Positions 54,146 through 61,771 of a stretch of 64,000 bases of DNA are shown piece by piece. The stretch is taken from positions 1-64,000 of the forward strand of contig JANQRQ010000267.1 of NCBI GenBank assembly GCA_028284485.1, given 5' to 3'. Within the stretch, counting starts at the first letter, position 1; the number at the start of each line of letters is the position of its first letter. The notes beneath the pieces are model-generated. The model searched no databases, was not told where the DNA came from, and saw only the letters and a program-made list of their open reading frames with translations. Position numbers and translations under genes: made by a program. The stretch comes from Planctomycetaceae bacterium (GTDB lineage: Bacteria > Planctomycetota > Planctomycetia > Planctomycetales > Planctomycetaceae).

Positions 54146-54490
54146 TTATGTCAGCTCGGGAGCATCGATGGCGATATGAACATGCGACATTCGCTTTTTG
54201 ATCAAAAACGCCATCCCGCGAGCACGCGGCTGAATCCGTTTGATCGCAGGCCCCTCATCAACACGAGCATCGACGATTGTTAATTGTTCGACGTTTCTCG
54301 CTCCCTTGTCTTCCGCATTGGCGATCGCACTTCGGAGCACTTTCTCCAAGATTCGTGCACCACGATTCGGTATATACCGCAACGCGTTGAGACCGTCGCC
54401 CGCAGATTGACCACGAATCAAATCTGCAAACCGACGAACTTTCGTCGCAGAGATTCGTGCGAATCGATGATTGGCCTTTACGAGCGCCAT
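54146..54490 (-). CDS. rplV: Ribosomal protein L22
   Basis: 114 residues. Lines the peptide tunnel constriction. FARISATKVRRFADLIRG, RGARILEKVLRSAIANAEDK and RIQPRARGMAFLIKKRMSHV are the conserved blocks; the last covers the tunnel-lining beta hairpin where macrolide-resistance changes occur in other species. Confidence 0.97.
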   Translation of the reverse strand: MALVKANHRFARISATKVRRFADLIRGQSAGDGLNALRYIPNRGARILEKVLRSAIANAEDKGARNVEQLTIVDARVDEGPAIKRIQPRARGMAFLIKKRMSHVHIAIDAPELT

Positions 54491-54562
54491 TTCAAATACT
54501 CCCGCCGTCCGATTTCTTCAGATTCTCTTTTTGACAACGATCGAAGCCGCACTGCCGACCGC

Positions 54563-54832
54563 TTAACGTTTTCCTTTGGCCCCGTGACCACGAAACGTAC
54601 GAGTCGGAGCAAACTCCCCGAGTTTGTGCCCCACCATGTCTTCGGTGACATAGACGTTGATGTGAGCTTTTCCATTGTGGACGAGAAACGTATGACCGAC
54701 AAACTCCGGCGCAATGGTCGAAGCCCGAGCCCACGTCTTAATCGGCTCTTTGCGGCTCCCTGTACTTTGCCGCTCGACCTTCTTCAACAATTTCTCGTCG
54801 ACAAAAGGACCTTTTTTGATTGATCGACTCAT
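54563..54832 (-). CDS. rpsS: Ribosomal protein S19
   Basis: 89 residues. 30S head protein. [38 protein letters not shown] and [21 protein letters not shown] are diagnostic. Located between rplB and rplV, eight bases after rplB. Confidence 0.97.
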   Translation of the reverse strand: MSRSIKKGPFVDEKLLKKVERQSTGSRKEPIKTWARASTIAPEFVGHTFLVHNGKAHINVYVTEDMVGHKLGEFAPTRTFRGHGAKGKR

Positions 54833-54840
54833 ATGTCGCC

Positions 54841-55698
54841 TCAGACTTTCAACTGACCGTAACGCCGCGATTTCCGCCTGCGAATAATTGCCTTCGAAGA
54901 TGCCTTGCGCCGTTTGCGGGTATGCCCACCCTTGGCAAGCTTTCCGGTCGGACTACACGGATGCCGCCCACCAGAGTTTCGGCCTTCGCCACCACCCATC
55001 GGATGAGCAACCGGATTCATCGCCGTACCCCGCACATGCGGACGTCGCCCCTTCCATCGCTTTCGCCCGGCTTTGCCCAAGACGATTCCATTTCGCTCCG
55101 AGTTGCCGATCTCGCCAACCGTAGCTCGACATTTGACTGGCAAACGCCTGACTTCGCCGGAAGGAAGCGTAATCTGCGCCCACTTGCCCTCACGAGCATT
55201 AATTACAGCACCGGCCCCTGCGCTGCGGCACAATTGACCGCCCCGTCCGGGCTGCATTTCAATATTATGAATCCGCGTTCCGAGCGGAATCTGGTCCAAG
55301 GTCATGCAATTTCCAACCTTGGGCTCGGCACCAGGCCCACTCACCACGGTGTCACCCGCTTCAAGGCCTTCTGGAGCCAGGATGTATCGCTTTTCCCCGT
55401 CTCGATAATGGAGCAGGGCAATCCGGGCCGTCCTGCACGGATCGTATTCAATCGACGCCACTTTTGCCGGGACGCCATCTTTATTGCGCTTGAAATCGAC
55501 AATGCGGTACATCTGCTTATGCCCGCCACCGCGATGCCGAGCCGTAATCTTCCCCTGGTTGTTTCGCCCGCCCTTTTTCTTCCGACGGACCAACAGGGAC
55601 TTCTCCGGCTTCTTCTTGCGGTCCGTAATTTCAGCGAAGTCGCTGACGGTCGCACCGCGTCTTCCCGGAGTTGTCGGCTTGTAATGTCGTATCCCCAT
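54841..55698 (-). CDS. rplB: Ribosomal protein L2
   Basis: 285 residues. Needed for subunit joining and peptidyl transferase activity. [44 protein letters not shown] as [20 protein letters not shown], and the catalytic-centre loop [19 protein letters not shown] with the conserved His are all present. A Gly-rich loop and basic tail end the protein. Confidence 0.98.
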   Translation of the reverse strand: MGIRHYKPTTPGRRGATVSDFAEITDRKKKPEKSLLVRRKKKGGRNNQGKITARHRGGGHKQMYRIVDFKRNKDGVPAKVASIEYDPCRTARIALLHYRDGEKRYILAPEGLEAGDTVVSGPGAEPKVGNCMTLDQIPLGTRIHNIEMQPGRGGQLCRSAGAGAVINAREGKWAQITLPSGEVRRLPVKCRATVGEIGNSERNGIVLGKAGRKRWKGRRPHVRGTAMNPVAHPMGGGEGRNSGGRHPCSPTGKLAKGGHTRKRRKASSKAIIRRRKSRRYGQLKV

Positions 55699-55761
55699 CT
55701 TCGCTCCTCGTTGCGGCTGACAGACGGCAGACCGCCAGCCAACACGATACGCTTGTCTTTC

Positions 55762-56073
55762 TTAGAAAAAGGCAATCCGATCTTCTTCGTGCAACTTGAC
55801 GATCGCCTTCTTCCAGGCCTTCGTTCTTCCGTACGCCATTTTGTGACGACGCGGCTTGCCGATGCGATTCTGGGTTCGTACGGCAACAACCCGCACCCCC
55901 CACAACTCCTCGACAGCACGCTTGATGTCGGTCTTCGTGGCAACGGAACTGACTTCGAACGCGTATGCGTTGTGTCGCTCGGAGATGTGCGTCCCTTTTT
56001 CCGTAACGAGCGGCCGAAATACCACCTGATACGGATCCAGCACGACACCCGTTTTTCCTAAATTCCCCGCCAT
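55762..56073 (-). CDS. rplW: Ribosomal protein L23
   Basis: 103 residues. Docking site for trigger factor and SRP at the tunnel exit. LDPYQVVFRPLVTEKGTHIS, VSSVATKTDIKRAVEELWGV and VVAVRTQNRIGKPRRHKMAYG are the conserved parts. Followed by rplB after 63 bases. Confidence 0.96.
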   Translation of the reverse strand: MAGNLGKTGVVLDPYQVVFRPLVTEKGTHISERHNAYAFEVSSVATKTDIKRAVEELWGVRVVAVRTQNRIGKPRRHKMAYGRTKAWKKAIVKLHEEDRIAFF

Positions 56074-56146
56074 GTCGTTTTCTCGTGAGATTCCTGAATT
56101 CTGACTTCAGCAACACCAACCATCAATTCAACACTGGGCCCAACGG

Positions 56147-56797
56147 TTATGCTGACGCCCCCTCAGCCACTGCAGACTTGCCGGCCCGCAAACGGTCCAA
56201 TGCGGACTTCGTGACCAGCAGCCGCTTTTGGTGCAGCAATATGTATGCATTCAAATTCGAAGCGGTCGAAACCATCAAACTTTCGATGTTCCGGGCCGAC
56301 TTCCAAACGTTGGCGTCATGGTCCTCAATGGCAATCAAACACGACTCGCCGGCCAACCCCAACGACTTGAGGGCAGTCGCCACGACTTTGGTTTTGGGTT
56401 CATCGACCGCCAAATCATCGACAACCGTCACCTCATCGTCGAGAAACTTGCTCAGCAATGCCATCCGCGTTGCCAATTGCACGGCACGCTTTGGCAACCG
56501 ATACCCCCAATCCTTGGGAGCCTTGGCAAAAGCATGACCGCCGCCGCGCCGAACATTGGTTCGCCGAGCGCCAGCTCGTGCCCGGCCGGTCCCCTTTTGC
56601 CGATAGAGCTTTTTCGTACTTCCCGCAACTCGACCCCGCGACTTGGTCCGCACCGTACCGACACGCCGATTGGCCTCATACATCACGACGACATCGTGCA
56701 GTAACTGCCGATTGACTCCGGCGGCCAATTCGTTCGGATCGAATTCATAGGTCCCAACTTCCTGACCTTCAGTATTGCGAACCGCTAAGGAAATCAT
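56147..56797 (-). CDS. rplD: Ribosomal protein L4
   Basis: 216 residues from ATG 56797. Tunnel protein; in enterobacteria it also autoregulates the S10 operon. LLHDVVVMYEANRRVGTVRT, the tunnel loop KLYRQKGTGRARAGARRTNVRRGGG as YRQKGTGRARAGARRTNVRR, FAKAPKDWGYRLPKRA, and the last helix are clear. An upstream in-frame TTG would add seven residues. Confidence 0.96.
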   Translation of the reverse strand: MISLAVRNTEGQEVGTYEFDPNELAAGVNRQLLHDVVVMYEANRRVGTVRTKSRGRVAGSTKKLYRQKGTGRARAGARRTNVRRGGGHAFAKAPKDWGYRLPKRAVQLATRMALLSKFLDDEVTVVDDLAVDEPKTKVVATALKSLGLAGESCLIAIEDHDANVWKSARNIESLMVSTASNLNAYILLHQKRLLVTKSALDRLRAGKSAVAEGASA

Positions 56798-56883
56798 CGT
56801 TTTCAACCAATGCGTCAAATGACGGAACTAAAGTCGACAAAAAACAATCCGCCTCGCACGATGGCGGGCGGCTCGAAACTTAT

Positions 56884-57573
56884 TCACTTTTTGGCATGGC
56901 GAATCACAACCATGCTACCGTTTGGGCCGGGAATGGCCCCCTTCACCAACATCATGTTTTTCTCTTCATCAAGCCGAACAACCTTCAGCTTCTTGACGGT
57001 CACACGCGAGTTTCCGTAGCGACCGGCCATTCGCGTCCCCTTAAGCACTCGCGCAGGGTCTGCACTTTGACCAATGGAGCCCGGATGGCGATGAACTCGC
57101 TTCACACCGTGACTGGCCCGCTGGCCGCGGAAATTGTGACGCTTCATAACGCCGGCAGTTCCGCACCCCTTACTGGTACCAATCACATCGACCAAAGCCG
57201 TGTCAGCAAAAACCGAAACATCCAGCGATTGCCCGACCTCATACTCGTGCGACTCACCGTCCACTCGAAATTCTCGAATGAACTTCTTGGGCTCGCAGTC
57301 AGCACGCGGAAGCGACTCAACACCGGCAGCGGCCCGACTCTTCTGACGCTTGCCCCCAATATTCACAACGTGACCACGCTCGCTGCGACTGGCTGTTCGC
57401 CGCGACTTGTCGCCAAACCCGATTTGCACCGCTTGATACCCGTCCGCCTCGAGAGTCCGAAGCTGCAGCACAACACAGGGGCCAGCCTCGATGACAGTCA
57501 CAGGAATGATCTCCCCCTGTTCATCGTAGACTTGTGTCATTCCAATTTTGCGACCAAGTAGCCCGACAGGCAT
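56884..57573 (-). CDS. rplC: Ribosomal protein L3
   Basis: 229 residues from ATG 57573, with AAGG upstream. Shapes the peptidyl transferase centre. PVGLLGRKIGMTQVYDEQGE, GTSKGCGTAGVMKRHNFRGQ, ASHGVKRVHRHPGSIGQSAD and GTRMAGRYGNSRVTVKKLKV are diagnostic. Confidence 0.97.
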   Translation of the reverse strand: MPVGLLGRKIGMTQVYDEQGEIIPVTVIEAGPCVVLQLRTLEADGYQAVQIGFGDKSRRTASRSERGHVVNIGGKRQKSRAAAGVESLPRADCEPKKFIREFRVDGESHEYEVGQSLDVSVFADTALVDVIGTSKGCGTAGVMKRHNFRGQRASHGVKRVHRHPGSIGQSADPARVLKGTRMAGRYGNSRVTVKKLKVVRLDEEKNMMLVKGAIPGPNGSMVVIRHAKK

Positions 57574-57789
57574 GACTGTAACCTTCGTTTTCTCTCTAAA
57601 CGCATCCCGCCGCATCGCGGCATGTGTGCATCTTTACCCAAGACACGGCCAGGGATGAGACGCTTACTCACTATGTTTCGATCAGGCCGGAACCAGTGGC
57701 GAATCCAACTGAACCCCAATTCGTATTGCCCGCAAAACAGCCGGCACAACAAACCGAGATGGCCCACAGGAGGTGCCCCGGGAAAACTC

Positions 57790-58122
57790 CTAGCCTCCGG
57801 CAGCACTCGCCTTGATCTTTATGTCGACACCCGCTGGAAGTGACAACTTATTCAACGCATCAATCGTCTTGCCGGTCGGTTGAATAATGTCGATCAATCG
57901 CTTGTGGGTGCGAATCTCAAATTGCTCACGCGACTTCTTGTCGATATGGGGGCTTCGCAGAACGGTATATCTCTCAATCCTTGTCGGCAACGGTATCGGG
58001 CCGTGCACGACGGCACCGGTACGCTTGGCAGTATCGACAATGTCCGACGCGGATTGGTCCAACACCGAATGGTCGTAGGCCTCCATACGTATCCGAATTA
58101 TTTCCTGACTCGCCCCGACCAC
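57790..58122 (-). CDS. rpsJ: Ribosomal protein S10
   Basis: 110 residues. 30S protein that also acts as NusE in antitermination with Nus[61 protein letters not shown] and [10 protein letters not shown] are conserved. First gene of the S10 block behind its own promoter; tuf is not between fusA and this gene. Confidence 0.97.
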   Translation of the reverse strand: MVGASQEIIRIRMEAYDHSVLDQSASDIVDTAKRTGAVVHGPIPLPTRIERYTVLRSPHIDKKSREQFEIRTHKRLIDIIQPTGKTIDALNKLSLPAGVDIKIKASAAGG

Positions 58123-58194
58123 TCAAATGTCCCCTCTGAAAAGACTTACGTTCACGATTCCGTATGTACAGACTCGCCCCGCGAGAAACTCGCA

Positions 58195-58223
58195 ATAGTA
58201 GTGACGTCAGTATTGTTTGTCAA
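58195..58223 (-). promoter_or_regulatory. Strong promoter for the S10 block
   Basis: On the minus strand TTGACA (58223-58218), 17-base spacer, TACTAT (58200-58195). The predicted start near 58188 gives a leader of about 65 bases before rpsJ. The spacer contains an 8-base palindrome TGACGTCA (58202-58209). Confidence 0.7.
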
Positions 58224-58305
58224 CAAACTCGATTCGCGTTTCGTTCGAATCTCGCCGATTTCGTCATGCCTCTTACCAAAACCACCGCCCCGACCACCAC
58301 AGACG

Positions 58306-60390
58306 CTAACCCATCATCTCTTCGAGCACCCGCGGCGGCGCTTCCATGTATTTCAGCGGTTCCATCGCATATGAAGCGCGCCCCTGAGAAATACTTCGCA
58401 CATGGGTCGAGTAACCGAACATCTGGGAAAGCGGCACCTCCGCCTGAATGGCCGCCAACTGCCCCCGGTTCTCGGAGCTGACGATGATAGCCCGCCTCGA
58501 ATTGAGATCAGCCTGAACATTGCCAAGAAACTCGTCCGGTGTGACCACTTCTAACTGCATCACCGGCTCGAGAAGCACCACTCCCGCCTCGTCCAGAGCA
58601 TTTCGAACGGCCTCGGCAGCCGCCGCCTGGATGGCCACATCCGTCGTTTCGTTGACCTTGTAATCGACATCTTTAAGCGTCAACCGGACCTTCGTCAGCG
58701 GATAGCCAACAATGCCGCCCCCTCGGACCTCGTCCAGGACCGCTTGTTCGAGGTGGGCCATCAATTCACGTGGCAATGCGTCGGGCTTGAGCTTATTGAC
58801 CAACTCGATTGGCTCCTCGCCATCTAAGGGCTCGATCTCCAATTCGACGCCGGCAAACTGCGAGACACCAGCCGATTGCCGCGAAAACACACCTTTGGCA
58901 ACCACAGATTTGCGAATCGTTTCCCGATAACTCACGCGAGGTTTGTGCACCCGCACCTTCAGATTGAAGTCGCGTTCCATGCGATCCCGTAAGACCTCGA
59001 GGTGCAACTCCCCCATTCCGCTGATGATCGTCTGCCCGGTTTCTTCGTTCGATTTTGCAGTGAATGTCGGATCCTGCCGCGACAATCGTGCCAGAGTGTC
59101 TGCCAGCTTTTTGCGGTCGGCGTTCGATTCCGGCTCAACTGCCATCGAAATGACCGTTTCGGGAAATGCGATCTCTTCCAGCAGCAGCGGATGCTGTTGA
59201 TCACACAACGTGTCGCTGGTTACCACATCTTTCAGGCCCACGATTCCGACAATGTCCCCGGCCGAGGCGTCGTCAATCTTGTTTCGGTTATCAGCCTGCA
59301 CTTTCCAGATTTGGCTCACCAGCTCTTTCTTGGCGGTGCGAGCATTCAACACCCGCGAACCACTCTTCAGTACGCCTGAGTAAATCCTCACAAAGAACAG
59401 ATCTCCGTGCTGATCCGCCTGAACCTTGAAGACAAGGGCGCACAATGGGTCATCCGCTGTCGGACGGCGAACTTCGTTGGTCTCCCCCCGCTTTTTGGGA
59501 TTGGGGTGCATTCCTTCAATCGGAGGCCGATCAATGGGGCTCGGCAGATATCGCACGACGCTGTCAAGCAAGGGCTGCACACCCACAAAGTCCAACGCGG
59601 ACCCGCAAAACGTTGGCTGCAATTGCAGGCCAATCGTTGCTGCACGCAGGATTTCGTGAATCTTCTCGATGGGGATATCGTCCGTCTCGAGATACGTTTG
59701 CATCGCCTCGTCATCGAGCACGGCGATTGCTTCCAACAGTTTTTGACGCCATTCCTTGGCGGTTTCTTGCTGCTCGGAAGGAATTTCCGCTTTCGTGATT
59801 TCCGCACCCTGACTTTGCTGGTCGAAGTAGAGTGCCTGCATTTCAACCAGGTCGATAATCCCTGAAAAAGCCGCAGGATCAGGTGGCGAGCCGGCTCCGA
59901 TGGGAATCTGAAGCGCGACGGGATTGGCCGACAATCGCTCCCGGATTTCGTCGAACGTCCGCTCGAAACCGGCACCGATTCGGTCCATCTTATTGATGAA
60001 ACAGACCCGCGGGACGGCGTAACGATCGGCTTGCCGCCACACAGTTTCGCTTTGAGCCTCGACACCTTCGACGGCACTGAACACCATCACGCCACCGTCA
60101 AGGACCCGTAAACTGCGCTCGACTTCCGCGGTAAAGTCGACATGCCCGGGCGTGTCGATGATATTGATTGTCTTATCCAACCAATGGCACGTGACCGCAG
60201 CGGAATAAATCGTGATGCCGCGTTCCGCCTCATCCGGATCAAAGTCGGTTTTCGTGGTTCCCTCGTCGACGCTGCCCATCCGGTGCGATTCACCGGTATA
60301 GAAGAGCACGCGTTCGGTCGTTGTGGTCTTGCCAGCATCGATGTGGGCCACGATACCGATATTGCGAATGTCTTCGATCGAATCAGACAT
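58306..60390 (-). CDS. fusA: Elongation factor G, divergent type
   Basis: 694 residues. GTPase for ribosomal translocation. The P-loop is AHIDAGKT (15-22), switch II DTPGHVDF, and the guanine motif NKMD. Switch I reads GTTKTDFDPDEAERGITIYS in place of the common GAATMDWMEQEQERGIT. Domain IV and the C-terminus (YGYSTHVRSISQGRASYAMEP) are complete. Gene position in the str operon argues that this is the main translocase; it probably matches the spdEFG1 group described for spirochaetes, planctomycetes and deltaproteobacteria, which usually have a second paralogue elsewhere. Confidence 0.94.
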   Translation of the reverse strand: MSDSIEDIRNIGIVAHIDAGKTTTTERVLFYTGESHRMGSVDEGTTKTDFDPDEAERGITIYSAAVTCHWLDKTINIIDTPGHVDFTAEVERSLRVLDGGVMVFSAVEGVEAQSETVWRQADRYAVPRVCFINKMDRIGAGFERTFDEIRERLSANPVALQIPIGAGSPPDPAAFSGIIDLVEMQALYFDQQSQGAEITKAEIPSEQQETAKEWRQKLLEAIAVLDDEAMQTYLETDDIPIEKIHEILRAATIGLQLQPTFCGSALDFVGVQPLLDSVVRYLPSPIDRPPIEGMHPNPKKRGETNEVRRPTADDPLCALVFKVQADQHGDLFFVRIYSGVLKSGSRVLNARTAKKELVSQIWKVQADNRNKIDDASAGDIVGIVGLKDVVTSDTLCDQQHPLLLEEIAFPETVISMAVEPESNADRKKLADTLARLSRQDPTFTAKSNEETGQTIISGMGELHLEVLRDRMERDFNLKVRVHKPRVSYRETIRKSVVAKGVFSRQSAGVSQFAGVELEIEPLDGEEPIELVNKLKPDALPRELMAHLEQAVLDEVRGGGIVGYPLTKVRLTLKDVDYKVNETTDVAIQAAAAEAVRNALDEAGVVLLEPVMQLEVVTPDEFLGNVQADLNSRRAIIVSSENRGQLAAIQAEVPLSQMFGYSTHVRSISQGRASYAMEPLKYMEAPPRVLEEMMG

Positions 60391-60437
60391 CGGTGCAGAC
60401 CCTGGGCGCCACCAATACGCTGTGCGAAACTATCTAT

Positions 60438-60484
60438 AAAAAACGACGCATGACCGCGATGGTTCCCCATCGTGTCTCTGCGTC
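60438..60484 (-). terminator. Terminator-like hairpin between rpsG and fusA
   Basis: On the minus strand: GACGCA (60484-60479), six bases, CGATGG-GGAA-CCATCG (60472-60457), six bases, TGCGTC (60450-60445), one base, then six T (60443-60438). Two 6-bp stems separated by a symmetric internal loop and followed by a U-run form an intrinsic terminator or attenuator inside the str operon. Confidence 0.6.
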
Positions 60485-60562
60485 ACCAATAGGCCTGTCA
60501 TTCGTATCGCGAGCCATCCCGCCTTCGAACGGCTTGCCAGCCACTACCCGAACATCAACCGA

Positions 60563-61042
60563 CTAGCGTCCCCAGGCGAAATGTGCAAAGGCTTTGTTGG
60601 CTTCTGCCATGCGATGAACGTTTTCACGCGTGGTCATTGCCGTCCCTTCCCGCTTGTAGGCAGCTAGGAATTCGTCGGCCAATCGCGTACTCATCGGGCG
60701 CCCGGACTTACCGCGCGACGCTGCAAGAAGCCAACGAATCGCCAATGTACGTTGCCTTTTCGGGTTCACCGGAGTCGGCACCTGGTAGGTAGCACCACCA
60801 ACACGCTTTGACCGAACCTCGATGGACGGCTTGACATTCTCTACAGCCGTCGTGAACACCTGCAATGGTTCCTCTTCGGGAACGCGCTCCTGCAGAATAT
60901 CCAACGCGGAATAAAACACGCGCTGCGCCACACTTTTCTTGCCATCATGCATGAGGCAATTCACGAACTTCGACACAAGAATCGAATCGTACCGGGCATC
61001 GGGTTTCAATTGTGTCGCACTAGCGGTGAATTTCTTTCCCAT
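60563..61042 (-). CDS. rpsG: Ribosomal protein S7
   Basis: 159 residues. Head-assembly protein of the 30S subunit at the E site. [40 protein letters not shown] and [20 protein letters not shown] are diagnostic, followed by [20 protein letters not shown]. Located 92 bases downstream of rpsL. Confidence 0.97.
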   Translation of the reverse strand: MGKKFTASATQLKPDARYDSILVSKFVNCLMHDGKKSVAQRVFYSALDILQERVPEEEPLQVFTTAVENVKPSIEVRSKRVGGATYQVPTPVNPKRQRTLAIRWLLAASRGKSGRPMSTRLADEFLAAYKREGTAMTTRENVHRMAEANKAFAHFAWGR

Positions 61043-61134
61043 CGAGCCAATCTGTCCTTCCGACCTCGATCTGACAAGTCGGATGCTTAAAACTACATAA
61101 AGGAAGTCGGTATCAGTTATTGACTTTACAGAGT

Positions 61135-61506
61135 CTACTTCGGACGCTTGGCCCCATATCGGCTGCGAGCCTGACGGCGATCGCTGACCCCCAAAGTATC
61201 GAGAACGCCACGAATGATTTTGTATCGCACACCGGGAAGGTCACGAACACGACCGCCACGAACGAGGACAATCGAGTGTTCCTGCAAATTGTGCCCCTCA
61301 CCCGGGATGTAAGCAGTCACTTCTTTGCCATTCGACAGACGAACGCGCGCAACCTTTCTCAAAGCCGAATTCGGCTTCTTGGGAGTGACGGTTCTCACTT
61401 GCAGGCACACGCCACGCTTTTGCGGGCAACCTTCGAGCAAGGGAGTCTTGCTTTTCGATCGCTGCTTTTTACGCGGTTTGCGTACAAGTTGGTTAATTGT
61501 CGGCAT
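61135..61506 (-). CDS. rpsL: Ribosomal protein S12
   Basis: 123 residues. Decoding-centre protein that controls accuracy. [20 protein letters not shown] keeps the lysines around position 43, and [20 protein letters not shown] contains arginine at the position equivalent to E. coli Lys87 (Lys88 in mycobacteria), in GGRVRDLPG instead of GGRVKDLPG. In mycobacteria and E. coli, Lys-to-Arg at this position is a known streptomycin-resistance change. First gene of the str block here. Confidence 0.97.
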   Translation of the reverse strand: MPTINQLVRKPRKKQRSKSKTPLLEGCPQKRGVCLQVRTVTPKKPNSALRKVARVRLSNGKEVTAYIPGEGHNLQEHSIVLVRGGRVRDLPGVRYKIIRGVLDTLGVSDRRQARSRYGAKRPK

Positions 61507-61631
61507 AAACTTGACCTAATTCATTCTGCGGACGGAACCCGGCTTTCGACACCTTCGCCGCTAATTCTGTATTCTCGGACCGAATCTGCGAGGATTGTCC
61601 CCCGGACAGCATCCGAAACGGCAAACCGTGA

Positions 61632-61660
61632 AATCTATACAGAGATCACGCCATCGTCAA
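61632..61660 (-). promoter_or_regulatory. Promoter candidate for rpsL
   Basis: On the minus strand TTGACG (61660-61655), 17-base spacer, TAGATT (61637-61632); TATAGA two bases earlier is an alternative -10. The predicted start near 61625 leaves a leader of about 120 bases before rpsL. Confidence 0.45.
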
Positions 61661-61744
61661 GCGACTGCAGCGCCGATCCCGCGAACTTTGCCTCTTCGTT
61701 TGTTATCCGACACGCATTCGCGGAGCCGTTTTCATTCCAACACG

Positions 61745-61771
61745 ACTGACCGCCCTTTCATTGCGGTCAGT
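61745..61771 (-). terminator. 9-bp hairpin overlapping the rpoC stop codon
   Basis: ACTGACCGC (61745-61753) and GCGGTCAGT (61763-61771) pair perfectly with a nine-base loop, and the upstream arm on the minus strand contains the rpoC TGA. There is no U-run after it, so it may slow or process rather than terminate, or act with Rho. Confidence 0.4.
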
